From Mycobacteriaceae bacterium (GTDB lineage: Bacteria; Actinomycetota; Actinomycetes; Mycobacteriales; Mycobacteriaceae), in contig JABFVX010000107.1 in assembly GCA_013362555.1 (NCBI GenBank), forward strand, positions 1-11,207: a stretch of DNA of 11,207 nucleotides. The letters are read 5' to 3'. The position numbers and the translations under genes were made by a program. Below are positions 1-7,807 of this stretch, piece after piece. Under the pieces are notes generated by a model. It was not told the DNA's origin, searched no databases, and saw nothing but the letters and a program-made list of their open reading frames with translations. Position 1 is the stretch's first letter. Each line of letters begins with the position of its first letter.

Positions 1-1205
1 TCGGTCACTGTCCCACCAGGGGTCTGATGTGCATCGGCGTCAGAAATGGCGCCTTGAGCGGCCTTCTCCAGCACCGGCTGCGCCCCCGCCTGTGTCACGG
101 AATCGACTGTGCCCGCTGCGTTCGTCCGAGGCTGGTCTGCCGCGATCTCGCCCGTGGCAACCAGTTGCGCAGGGGGCTGCGCGTGATCGGGCGCCGGGAC
201 CTGCACCGCAGCAGTCGTCAGCACCGTGTTCGGGTCAATCTCCGGTGCCACATCGGAGTGGTCGCCGCCGCCCTTGGGGTGGGGCTCACGGCCGCCCCTA
301 GAGATGACACCACCGGCCATGCCTTCATGAATGGAGCTGTCGTCATACTGACCAGTGAACGGATATGCGGCAGCCGCACCGGCGACGTTCCCGGGCACCG
401 CGGCTACCGTTTCGGACACGACGTCCACGGTGTAGCTGCCCAATTTCGAGCTTGCGATGTTCGCAGCGTCTTGACCGGTAGCGTGCGCAAGGCCGTGCTG
501 CACAATGGGTGTGACGCCTCCGGTGACAACTCCGCCGACGGCGCCGCCCGCGGCTCCAGTAACGGCACCGAGCGCGGCCGAACCCAGGTCGATGCCGTCC
601 CGGTGGCCCAGGCCGTACTCAATGCCTTGAGCTGCGAGGTCAATTCCCGCGCCTTGAATGGCACCGATCGTGGCACCGCCCACCGCGAACTCGAGCGCTC
701 GCGATTCGGCAATCACCATGAGTCGTTTCGCGAGCGTCACACTGCCCGTTGCGGCGAGCCGCGCGATGAGCTTGGCAATGACACCCCGGAGGAAGATTCG
801 GGCAGACGCCGCTGCAAGTGCCTGGGTCGGACCTGGGATGAAGAACATCGCAATCGACGCGGCGAGACCGCCGTAGATCGTCCACTTGGCGTGTTCGATA
901 TCGGTGGCGCCCTTTTCGAGACCTTCCTGCATGCTGTTGCAGGCGTCGATCATGCCCTTCAGCGCGCCAGCATCGCCGCCGATTTCCTGCCAAAAGGTCG
1001 TCATCGCGTTGTGGATCTTGCCGTCGATGGACGCCAACGTTGTCTTCATCGCGTTGTCCGCGGGCTCGGACAGCTCATCGAGGGCCTTAGCCATGGCGTC
1101 CCACTCGTCAGCGACACGACGCATCGCGTCCTCGTCGCCTTCGGGCCAGTGCCCAGCCAACAGAGTCAAGACGATGTCGGGCAGCATCGGCTTCGTCAGC
1201 GTCAT
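1..1205 (-). CDS. WXG100-like (CpnT-N-terminal-type) secreted polymorphic toxin or effector, C-terminus beyond left edge
   Basis: The minus-strand frame is open from ATG at 1205 to the window edge, giving 401 visible residues. Residues 1-105 are helical and Trp-containing (LPDIVLTLLAGHWPEGDEDA, then WDAMAKAL and TFWQEI). This resembles the WXG100-like N-terminal domain of CpnT-type proteins, which marks proteins for ESX/type VII export. A hydrophobic stretch (about 107-135) and a Gly/Ala-rich region follow, with GGATIGAIQGAG and LGAVTGAAGGAVGG at about 176-226, as is usual for this family. From about 300 the protein becomes a Pro/Ala/Gln-rich linker. Family members usually carry a variable toxin or enzyme domain after such a linker, but here it is outside the window, so the activity is unknown. 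The start overlaps the stop of the WXG100 gene by ATGA, implying translational coupling. The family call is from motif pattern, not a search. Confidence 0.8.
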   Translation of the reverse strand, partial: MTLTKPMLPDIVLTLLAGHWPEGDEDAMRRVADEWDAMAKALDELSEPADNAMKTTLASIDGKIHNAMTTFWQEIGGDAGALKGMIDACNSMQEGLEKGATDIEHAKWTIYGGLAASIAMFFIPGPTQALAAASARIFLRGVIAKLIARLAATGSVTLAKRLMVIAESRALEFAVGGATIGAIQGAGIDLAAQGIEYGLGHRDGIDLGSAALGAVTGAAGGAVGGVVTGGVTPIVQHGLAHATGQDAANIASSKLGSYTVDVVSETVAAVPGNVAGAAAAYPFTGQYDDSSIHEGMAGGVISRGGREPHPKGGGDHSDVAPEIDPNTVLTTAAVQVPAPDHAQPPAQLVATGEIAADQPRTNAAGTVDSVTQAGAQPVLEKAAQGAISDADAHQTPGGTVT

Positions 1206-1534
1206 ACGCTTCGCTCCCGCAGCTGCCGGGCATTGTGTTCGTCCTGGCGATCAATTGAGTTCGCGTTGCTGGCGATCTGGGTACCGACACTGTGCAGCAA
1301 CTGCGCCAGCTTGCCCAACTGGTCGAGGGTGTATCCGACACCGCCGGGCTCATTGCCCTGGGGATAGCCCTTCTCGAATTGCTTGCCAGGCTCGTCGAAG
1401 CCCCAGCAGCGGCCTTCCCGGAGGATCCCCGCCTTCAGCTGCGTCAAAGCCGTGTCGATGTCATCACCGATCTGAGCGAAACGCGGCGCGATGGCGCGCA
1501 TGCGATCCGGCTCCGCCCATAGCGAGCCTGTCAT
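1202..1534 (-). CDS. Small WXG100 (EsxA/EsxB-like) type VII secretion protein
   Basis: This is a 110-residue protein, the normal WXG100 size. It has two helical halves around a central turn with W44-G45 (CWGFDEPG, 43-50), followed by F53 and GY (56-57), a pattern seen in actinobacterial Esx-like proteins. WXG100 proteins form four-helix dimers with a partner and are exported by ESX systems. No clear C-terminal YxxxD/E export motif is visible, so it may depend on a partner that carries one, or act as a chaperone-like partner for the downstream large WXG100-like protein. It lies 68 bp after the YbaB-like gene and ends inside the start of the next gene (ATGA), so all three are probably one transcript. 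The start at 1534 has a G-rich run (GGGGG) about 10 nt upstream. No ESX core gene is in view. Confidence 0.8.
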   Translation of the reverse strand: MTGSLWAEPDRMRAIAPRFAQIGDDIDTALTQLKAGILREGRCWGFDEPGKQFEKGYPQGNEPGGVGYTLDQLGKLAQLLHSVGTQIASNANSIDRQDEHNARQLRERSV

Positions 1535-1602
1535 GCCTCATAACCCCCGTTGAAAATCAAACGTATCCCCCTGAATCGGCCTTATCCCTTGCCACGAGTG
1601 GG

Positions 1603-2034
1603 TCAAAAATCCGTAGTACCGGTCGCGAGCTCTTGGCGCAATCTCGCCAGATCCGGCAAGCCGGTCACCATTTCGGTTACCTCGGGTACACCCTCGGCAA
1701 CGGCTTGCAGCGGAGCTGTCACCTCGCTCATCGCCTGGAACGCCGCCTGCGCAGCACCGTGGATCGCCTCGTTGATCGACTGGGTTAACCGCTCAGCAGT
1801 GTTGTTGTGCAAAGCGTTACGAGCCAACTCAAGGCTCATGACCACTCCGGCTGAATTGGAGGTAACCTTCACCAGGCGATCCGATGACGTGACCTCGACC
1901 CGAATGCGCTGCACTTTGTCATAGACATCGACAAGCTCGTTCATCCCATGGTCGAACTGCTCCCGCAGGCCTTCCACACCCGCGATCAACTCGCTGTTCT
2001 GCGCGCGTAGCGAATCGCGCTCCCACTGCTCCAT
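1603..2034 (-). CDS. YbaB/EbfC family nucleoid-associated DNA-binding protein
   Basis: The protein is 143 residues from the chosen ATG at 2034. The N-terminal helix (about 1-45) leads into strand-turn-strand segments (RIRVEVTSSDRLVKVTSNSA, then GVVMSLEL) and a long helix with LTQSINEAIHGAAQAAF. This is the YbaB/EbfC fold order, in which a dimer binds DNA through its helical arms. The C-terminal 40 residues extend beyond the core family length. Start 2034 is preferred over the longer frame start at 2103. GGAGGT lies 6 nt upstream of 2034, and a good promoter (2072-2099) lies between the two candidates, so the longer form would start upstream of its own transcript. YbaB-like genes next to WXG100 genes are common in Nocardia and mycobacteria. 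The role in the cassette, perhaps transcriptional control, is inferred. Confidence 0.8.
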   Translation of the reverse strand: MEQWERDSLRAQNSELIAGVEGLREQFDHGMNELVDVYDKVQRIRVEVTSSDRLVKVTSNSAGVVMSLELARNALHNNTAERLTQSINEAIHGAAQAAFQAMSEVTAPLQAVAEGVPEVTEMVTGLPDLARLRQELATGTTDF

Positions 2035-2071
2035 CCCCGGACCTCCACTGCGACTCGCGTTGCGTCCCAGC

Positions 2072-2099
2072 AGCTTAGAGCCGACTGTAACGAAGTCAA
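2072..2099 (-). promoter_or_regulatory. Promoter of the ybaB-WXG100-effector operon
   Basis: On the minus strand, TTGACT (2094-2099) and TAAGCT (2072-2077) are separated by 16 bp, matching primary-sigma-type -35 and -10 boxes (TTGAC and TANNNT). Transcription would begin near 2065. That gives a leader of about 30 nt containing GGAGG before the ATG at 2034. The -35 box touches the hairpin at 2099-2114. Confidence 0.5.
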
Positions 2100-2114
2100 G
2101 CACGCAGCCGTGCT
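2099..2114 (-). terminator. Short hairpin after the 75-residue ORF; possible terminator or operator
   Basis: A perfect 6-bp inverted repeat, AGCACG-CAGC-CGTGCT, covers the stop codon of the upstream small ORF. It abuts the -35 box of the next promoter. There is no T-tract, so it could be a weak actinobacterial-type terminator or a protein-binding site. The stem is short and could be chance. Confidence 0.3.
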
Positions 2115-2340
2115 ATATCCTCAAAAGCCCTTCCCTGCAGCACATTCGGCCCGCGATCGTGTCGCACGCGTCAGCATCGCCCACGCCGCAGGAGTAGCAA
2201 GCGGCTAGATCAGTTGTCCAGGCTGTCAGGTCGAGATCCCAGGCTGCCTCGAACAGCCGAGTGCTTAGCCGTCGGGCCTCACGACGGCGAGCTACTGCCG
2301 TGGCGACTGACGACCATGGATCTTCCGACGCGCCGCTCAT
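2113..2340 (-). CDS. Small unknown protein, translationally coupled to the relaxase reading frame
   Basis: This is a 75-residue protein of unknown function. It has an Arg-rich helix (ARRREARRLSTRLFEAAW, about 17-34) and a Cys-rich second half (C48, C51, then C59, C67 and C68). Third codon positions are mostly G/C, as expected for a real gene here. Its ATG overlaps (ATGA) a TGA that closes the same frame used by the relaxase, the usual arrangement for a downstream gene in an operon. No good Shine-Dalgarno sits directly upstream, consistent with coupling. AAGGAGG at 2396-2402 is about 55 nt too far away. No family was recognised, and the several cysteines may bind metal. Confidence 0.45.
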   Translation of the reverse strand: MSGASEDPWSSVATAVARRREARRLSTRLFEAAWDLDLTAWTTDLAACYSCGVGDADACDTIAGRMCCREGLLRI

Positions 2341-2429
2341 GCTGCGGCGGCACCAATCTCAATGAGTGCGAACCGGTTGTTCTTGTGCGGGTCAGCCTCC
2401 TTCGTCCGGTTGGCCGGTGAGAATTTGGT
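2340..2429 (-). other. Open in-frame extension after the relaxase stop (possible lost C-terminus)
   Basis: After the relaxase TGA (2430-2432) the same frame continues for 30 sense codons and closes at TGA 2337-2339. It reads TKFSPANRTKEADP, then HKNNRFALIEIGAAAA. It contains no ATG, GTG or TTG codon, so it is unlikely to be translated alone. Its composition and the ATGA junction with the next ORF suggest it was once the end of the relaxase. Confidence 0.35.
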
Positions 2430-3713
2430 TCATAGGTCCGGCTCGAAACTTTGGTTTGTCGTGGTCAGCGGAGGCTCTGTGCTCACAGAGTGTGTGCGCG
2501 AAGCCGAAGGAGTGCCCCGGCCCGGTTCACCCGCATTCATCGCAGCGAGGATCTTGTGCATGGTACCGACCAAGGCTGAATTGGCATGTCCATGATCCGG
2601 GTGCCGCCGGGGACCAGTGTCGGCGCGGACACCCAGCGCATTGGCTTGTGGACCAATGACGTTCGGGGCCATATTGGTCCGCTGGAGCAACGTAACGCGG
2701 AACAGTTCCGTCCTTGATGCCTGCAGGCGGAGGCGAGCGGGCACCAGCCGGCTCCACCCGCTGTTCATGACGGCGACACGGGCGACGTCGGTTTCGTCAA
2801 CCACCTTGTCGGGGCCGCCCGCCACCTCAATCAACACCCTGTGCGCGGCTTCGACGTCGTTGCGGGCGCTGTCGGCGGCCTTTCGGGCGCTGGCCGCGGC
2901 AATACGGGCAAGGTGAAGGTCGATCCGCTGGCCGGTGTCGGATGGCGCAGACCGCAGCATGACGATCTGCTGGGCTAGGTCAGCGCGGATCGTGCCATCG
3001 ACGATGAGCGACAGTTGCTGATCCAGTCGATCAGCCAGCGGGTCATCGGCGCGTCGTCGGTTGAGTAGGGCGGCAAGCCTGTCGCACCGATCGTGGTAGT
3101 AGGCGGCAGTCGCTTCAGCGGTGATCCACGTGTCGTGGGCCGCGCGCCAGGCGATCCGGGAGGGCCGCTGCGCGTCGGCGCGGGCCCGCAATGCGAGCAC
3201 CACCGGATCGATGATCGTCCCGGACACTTCACGAGTGGCATCTGCCATCAGGCCGTCGATATCGGTTTGCTGGCGGTCGATGTCGCCGCGCAGGCGGTCG
3301 GCTTGCTCGACGAGCGACGCGTGCGGGTAGCGGCGTGGGACGTCGTGCGCGCGGCGGATAGCTTCACCAGTCCAGTCGTAGGTGGCCGTAGTGTTCGATT
3401 CGGTCTCGTCGACTGGGCTGGTGTCGTCGACCGGTTCGATTGGCAGGGGTTCGTTGGGGGCGGCGGTGTGGCGAATGATCGCCTCGACCCTCCACGCCAG
3501 TGCGGTGGCGATCTGGTCCGCCCGCAATCCGCCCAGCCCGGGCACACGATCGTCGGTGAGCAGCTCGACCGCGGTAGTCAGCAGTGTTTCCGGCGTCCAG
3601 GTAGCGGGGTCGGCGGCGTCGACTGCCGCGGCCAGTTTCGGCCATGCCGCGCTGGCCATAACCCGTTGCGCCCGTGGCTTGCCGAGCAGTTCCGCGAGTA
3701 CCGAGGCCCACGC
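2430..3713 (-). pseudogene. C-terminal domain of the MobF relaxase/helicase, displaced to another frame by one base
   Basis: This is the true continuation of the relaxase at 3364-7677, in the frame reached when one C is removed from the C7 run at 3714-3720. Joined, the sequence reads smoothly (VVPGPAVPP then AWASVLAELLGK) and the protein would be about 1748 residues, in the size range of long actinobacterial MobF proteins. The segment gives 427 residues. It starts with the end of the helicase-associated region (WTPETLLTTAVELLTDDRVP). A long, charged helical and probably coiled-coil tail follows (SLVEQADRLRGDIDRQQTDI and after), with repeated Arg/Ala/Asp helices. The last 70 residues look disordered. 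It has no start of its own at the junction. It is either a real lesion that leaves a truncated relaxase, or a sequencing error in a homopolymer. Confidence 0.75.
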
Positions 3714-6700
3714 GGGGGGGCACGGCCGGACCGGGGACAACGGTGGTGGCGGGTTCGAGGCCCGTGGCGATTCGCCACCACAACGCCGCAGCGGGCATAT
3801 CGACGGGCAGGGGTCGCAATGCGGCGGCGCCGGTGAGCACGGCGGTGGTGTCGACGCCAGCCTGGTGAGCGGTGTCGATTCGGTCGGCCAATTCAAGCCA
3901 GAACGGGTCATTCAACAGCCGCGGCTCGATCTTCCTGGCCAGCGGAGCCCAGCGGGTGGAGGCAGTACCCGGGCCCTCCAATACCGTGGAGACACACTCG
4001 TCCAGCCCGATCTGGTGGCGGTGTTCGACCACCGGGTATCGGGCCGGCCCGGTCGCGCGCTGGTCATGGTCGTCGATGGCCAGAGCAGCTCGCCAGACCG
4101 CCAGATTCGACAGCAGATCCGGGTTGTCGCCGAGGAACGACTGCGCCCATGGCGGTGCCGTCGCAGGTGTCCATGTCCGGCAGAGGGTGGTGACTTGCTC
4201 GGCGAGTTCGGTGATTCGCAAGGCTTGCGCCTCAAGGTAATTCCCGAACTCCGGGTGATGCTGGAGGGCGGTAGGGATGCCCGGCAGCCAGGGCAGCGGC
4301 CCGACACCAGCGGAATGGCCTCCGGAGTGGTCGAGCCGCCAGTCCAGCACCGCGGCGACATCGGCAGCGTCCCCGAGCCCACGGGCCGCAATTGCAGTGT
4401 CGAGAGCTTCGGTCGGATCGCGACCCTCGACAGCGAGGATCGCGAGGTGCGCCCTGAGCACCGGCCAGGCGGGAGCCTCGGTGAGGCCTGGCAGCCGGGT
4501 TTCGGCGTCGGTGTCTATGCACACGAGACGCTCCGGGCCGAGATGGTGTTCAGCGAGTACACCGAGCGCATCGGTGTAGGCATCGACCACCCGCGATAGT
4601 CGCTGCCGCGGGTCGAATGCATCGCGGCTGTTGGTGGTGGCCGAAGTTGCGGCGCCGTCTCGCGCGAGGATCTCCCGCAGTACATCCACCCAGGTGGGTG
4701 GATGTAGGGCACGATCGGTCCACAACGCCTGTTCCCCTGCATCGGGGGCGGTTGCCAAGTACAGGTGGTTGCCGTGGCGGCCGCGGGTGAGCATCACGTA
4801 CAGCTGGTTGCGGGTCTCGACACCGGCGAGCACGCCGTGACAAACGTCGACAGTGATGCCCTGGGCGGAGTCGATCGTCGTCGCATATCCCAATGTCACA
4901 TGCTTGCCAACATAGTCGACAGGGAGGACGACGCGGCGGCCTTGTTTCGTATTCGGCCGGACCCGCACGGCCTCCACGCGACCGTCGCCGTGGATACGGG
5001 TGACCCGCCAGCGGTACCCGTTGCGTACATAGTCGGTGCGCGCGACCGGCAGGCGGCGATTGTTGCGGCGGGTGCATATCAGGTCCCCGACGCCAGCTCG
5101 AAGACCGTCAGCGAGAACGACTTCCCGGCCCGGCAGGGAGGCGTCACGGGCGAGGCGGTCTGCGCGGCCGCGAGCGTTGAGCGCGTCGACGATATCGTGT
5201 GTCGGGGCAAGCATAATCGCGTCCTTCCCCGCAGCGACATCATCGGCCCACGCGGTGTAGGCGGCGTCGGCAACGGTGTCGGGTGCACCGATGTGGATGC
5301 GGTCGTGGTCGAGGTAGTACCCAAGTGCGGCCGGATCGCCCTCACGCATTGCCAGACCCGCAGCTCCCTCAGCTGGGTCGCTGAACCGCAGCACCTCGGT
5401 CAATGCGACCGCGCCTGCGGCGCGGACGATATCGCGGACTACGCCACCAGCGGCAACGGCGCTGAGTTGTTTGTCGTCGCCGATTCCGCGGACTGCCGCG
5501 CCACGCCCATGCAGGAACGCGACGGCTGTGTCGAGCTGGCGTGTTCCGGCGTAGGCTGCCTCGTCGATGATCGCCAGCGTGTCCGTACCAATCCCGGCGA
5601 CCCACGCCGGCAGCTGGTCCGGTCGGGTAGTGACGGCATGGATCAACAGGTCGAGTGTGGCAACCGGCGCATGGATCTCCTCGCCGAGCGTCGCCGCGGC
5701 AGCGGCGGTCGGGGCCAATCCCAGCACAGTTCCGCCGTCGAGCGACCATGCCCGCGACAACACCTGCATCGACGTGCTCTTGCCAGTCCCCGCAGGCGCG
5801 ATCGCCAACTGCAGAGCGCGCCCCGACGTCGCGAACTCCCGCACCAAGGCTTCCTGCCCGGCGTTGAGTCGCCGCCTGTGGTTGGCGTAGTACTCGGCCA
5901 ACGCCACTCCCAGCGCCGAGGCCGACACGGTCCGGACACCGGTGCGCCGGGCCGCCTCGACCAACCGCGTCTCGGCTCGAAGGATCTCGGCGCTGGTGTA
6001 GTCGGTGGCACCGGCGGTGGTATACACACTGCTGGTGTCGCGGCGACGCAGCACAGCAGGTTCGGTGAACACGTCGGGGTCGCGGCGGGCGATCGACCTC
6101 GACGGAGCCAGTGCAGCGGTTACCACTGCCCCAACCGTCTCTGACCAGCGCGCGGCCGAAACCTTGCCACGGACGACACGTTCGACTTCAGCGCGGACGT
6201 GGGTGCACTGCCACACCGCCCGGTCCCTCGACACGCGCTCGATAACGGCATCGGCTATGGACTCGACCCACCCTGGGGTGACCTGCGGACGCACGACCGT
6301 ATCCGGGTGCAGTGTCGCCTGGACCATAGCGGTGAGCGCCGCCGCGTCGTCCAGGACCAGAAGAGCCTGGCGGCGCCACGCGGAGCGCTGCTCAGCGTGC
6401 GATCGTGGATCGTGCTTCGCCGCTCGGGTATCCAACGTGGCTTGCTGCATCAGCGCGTACATTTCCACCGGGAGCGGTTCACGACCACGGCAGGCTTGGA
6501 ACCTGGTTGCCAGCTCCCCGACTCGGGCGGTGATCTGTTTGTCGCGGGTCGACCAACGGTCATTCAGCCGCGAGTCGACGCCGATGATCTCGCGGATCGC
6601 CCGTTTGCCCGAATCGGAATCCTCGCGCTCGGCGAACTCGACACCGAGGGCCTCCGTGAGGTGCATTTCCAGGCGCGTGTTGTAGACCTCGCTGATGCTG

Positions 6701-7677
6701 ACCATCGCCCGGTACAGCATCCGCCCGTCCAATGCCGCCCACCGGCCGTCGAGTGTACGGACCTTATTCGACACCACCACGTGCGTATGCAGATCCGGAT
6801 CACCCGCACGGGAATCACGATGGGTGAACGCGGTCGCGATCACCCCCATCGTGTCCACCTGACGAACACCATTGCGTCCCAGGCGCGTATAGGCCGCAAC
6901 CGACTCCAAGTACGTCAGCGCGTCCGCAATGGCTCGGTGGTGGGCTGCCTCGATTGCATCGACGACAGGCCGAGGCGCGACCGCCCACAACGTGGATACG
7001 CTCTTGACCGGGCTGAACGTCACATCGAATCCCGCCACCGCGGTGGTCCGCTGACGCGAGTTGCGAGCCACCCATCCGGACAGCTCCCCTTCGTTCAACG
7101 GCCCTCGGCCAACCTCCTCGGTGAACATGCCGGTCGCGATTCCGCTGCGGATCTGCGCCCGATCCTGGTCCGGGACCTGGGCGTCCCAACTCCGGCCGTG
7201 CGCAGTGTTGAACCGAACGAACTCCTGCGCACACCGTTGCCGAAACGCCGTTGCCTCGGTATAGATCCGGAATGGGCTGCCCAACTCACCCGCCTTCAGA
7301 GCTGCCCGCTGTGCATCCTTCGGTTTCGCGCCCTTCATGATCTCCTCCGCCAGCACGGCGGCCTCGATCACGTCGGAGTTCGGGTGGCGGCCCTCGCCGA
7401 ACAGCGCCTTCATCTGGGCCTCCGACACGACTTCTCCGGCCGCAATGTCCTCGAACGCGACTAGCCCCGATCCCATCCATACGCCCGGCGCTTCGCCTTT
7501 CGCCGAGTAATAGTCGGCCAGCGACGAATGACCACGCTCTGACCTGTCGTGAGCCGCAATGTGTTTGACGTAGTACTCGTACCCATCACCCGCGGAAAGC
7601 TTGTACAGCGTCGCCGTCACTCCCGCGATAATACGCGGCAGAATTGAGCCGTTATTGACTTGTGACCCTGGATGCAA
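3364..7677 (-). CDS. MobF family conjugative relaxase-helicase (TraA/TrwC-like), frameshifted near residue 1321
   Basis: The protein nicks plasmid DNA at oriT, stays linked to the 5' end through a tyrosine, and unwinds the strand for transfer. Numbering from the TTG at 7677, N-terminal tyrosines Y33, Y35, Y36, Y56 and Y57 are catalytic candidates. The TrwC-type motif GFDVTFSPVKSVSTLW covers 216-231. The three-histidine metal site is H286, H297 and H299 (HRD...DLHTHVVV). The RecD-like helicase has Walker A APAGTGKS (627-634), Walker B IIDEA (703-707), GDDKQL (733-738), TIDSAQG (934-940) and YVMLTRGR (960-967). The genuine frame ends near residue 1321. The last 116 residues (Arg-rich, ending HYGHLRLDW) are out-of-frame reading after the extra C. 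The start is uncertain: TTG at 7677 has no clear ribosome site, and GTG at 7620 is an alternative. All nuclease and helicase motifs are intact, so the truncated protein could still act. Confidence 0.88.
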   Translation of the reverse strand: MHPGSQVNNGSILPRIIAGVTATLYKLSAGDGYEYYVKHIAAHDRSERGHSSLADYYSAKGEAPGVWMGSGLVAFEDIAAGEVVSEAQMKALFGEGRHPNSDVIEAAVLAEEIMKGAKPKDAQRAALKAGELGSPFRIYTEATAFRQRCAQEFVRFNTAHGRSWDAQVPDQDRAQIRSGIATGMFTEEVGRGPLNEGELSGWVARNSRQRTTAVAGFDVTFSPVKSVSTLWAVAPRPVVDAIEAAHHRAIADALTYLESVAAYTRLGRNGVRQVDTMGVIATAFTHRDSRAGDPDLHTHVVVSNKVRTLDGRWAALDGRMLYRAMVSISEVYNTRLEMHLTEALGVEFAEREDSDSGKRAIREIIGVDSRLNDRWSTRDKQITARVGELATRFQACRGREPLPVEMYALMQQATLDTRAAKHDPRSHAEQRSAWRRQALLVLDDAAALTAMVQATLHPDTVVRPQVTPGWVESIADAVIERVSRDRAVWQCTHVRAEVERVVRGKVSAARWSETVGAVVTAALAPSRSIARRDPDVFTEPAVLRRRDTSSVYTTAGATDYTSAEILRAETRLVEAARRTGVRTVSASALGVALAEYYANHRRRLNAGQEALVREFATSGRALQLAIAPAGTGKSTSMQVLSRAWSLDGGTVLGLAPTAAAAATLGEEIHAPVATLDLLIHAVTTRPDQLPAWVAGIGTDTLAIIDEAAYAGTRQLDTAVAFLHGRGAAVRGIGDDKQLSAVAAGGVVRDIVRAAGAVALTEVLRFSDPAEGAAGLAMREGDPAALGYYLDHDRIHIGAPDTVADAAYTAWADDVAAGKDAIMLAPTHDIVDALNARGRADRLARDASLPGREVVLADGLRAGVGDLICTRRNNRRLPVARTDYVRNGYRWRVTRIHGDGRVEAVRVRPNTKQGRRVVLPVDYVGKHVTLGYATTIDSAQGITVDVCHGVLAGVETRNQLYVMLTRGRHGNHLYLATAPDAGEQALWTDRALHPPTWVDVLREILARDGAATSATTNSRDAFDPRQRLSRVVDAYTDALGVLAEHHLGPERLVCIDTDAETRLPGLTEAPAWPVLRAHLAILAVEGRDPTEALDTAIAARGLGDAADVAAVLDWRLDHSGGHSAGVGPLPWLPGIPTALQHHPEFGNYLEAQALRITELAEQVTTLCRTWTPATAPPWAQSFLGDNPDLLSNLAVWRAALAIDDHDQRATGPARYPVVEHRHQIGLDECVSTVLEGPGTASTRWAPLARKIEPRLLNDPFWLELADRIDTAHQAGVDTTAVLTGAAALRPLPVDMPAAALWWRIATGLEPATTVVPGPAVPPRVGLGTRGTARQATGATGYGQRGMAETGRGSRRRRPRYLDAGNTADYRGRAAHRRSCARAGRIAGGPDRHRTGVEGRGDHSPHRRPQRTPANRTGRRHQPSRRDRIEHYGHLRLDW
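4681..4706. repeat. Perfect 11-bp inverted repeat with 4-nt loop inside the relaxase gene
   Basis: TACATCCACCC, loop AGGT, then GGGTGGATGTA. It encodes LHPPTWVDV in the relaxase just after the helicase core. It may be a coincidence of those codons or a structured site in DNA or mRNA. Confidence 0.5.
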
Positions 7678-7807
7678 GAGGTCTGCGGGGATTTGAGCTT
7701 CGTGCGCTTATGCCGTGTGATGTCAAGTGCGGGAACTAGATTGAGTTAGCGATATCGGTATAATTGACGGTGCGAGTGCAATGAAATTGTTGGGGATGGT
7801 GGTGGGT
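7678..7807. promoter_or_regulatory. Divergent intergenic region with a TATAAT box; candidate oriT region
   Basis: This stretch separates the relaxase (minus strand) from the accessory gene (plus strand) and is visibly richer in A/T than its flanks. On the plus strand, a perfect TATAAT (7759-7764) follows the palindrome CGATATCG (7750-7757). The only -35-like hexamer, TTGAGT (7741-7746), is too close (12 bp), so the promoter may be activator-dependent. On the minus strand, TTGACA (complement of 7721-7726) points toward the relaxase but has no convincing -10 at normal spacing. Relaxase oriTs are often next to the relaxase gene. I see no recognisable nic sequence, so the oriT call is inference. 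Confidence 0.4.

Noticed and set aside
27..1367. Long plus-strand ORF of 446 codons
   Set aside because: It is antisense to the WXG100-like gene, is Arg/His-rich with no domain logic, and arises from GC-rich codon bias on the other strand.
2035..2103. N-terminal extension of the YbaB-like protein to 2103
   Set aside because: The stretch overlaps the likely promoter and lacks a ribosome site, whereas ATG 2034 has GGAGGT at good spacing.
2391..2433. 13-codon ORF starting ATG in the relaxase stop overlap (MNQILTGQPDEGG)
   Set aside because: It is too short, and the better explanation is the in-frame relaxase extension.
3364..3710. Last 116 residues of the uninterrupted relaxase frame as a real domain
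   Set aside because: It is Arg/His-rich low-quality sequence, while the neighbouring frame gives a normal helical continuation after removal of one C.
4765..7464. Long plus-strand ORFs (4765-6144, 6199-7464) opposite the relaxase
   Set aside because: The minus strand shows all relaxase and helicase motifs in order, and the plus-strand products have no motif and skewed composition.
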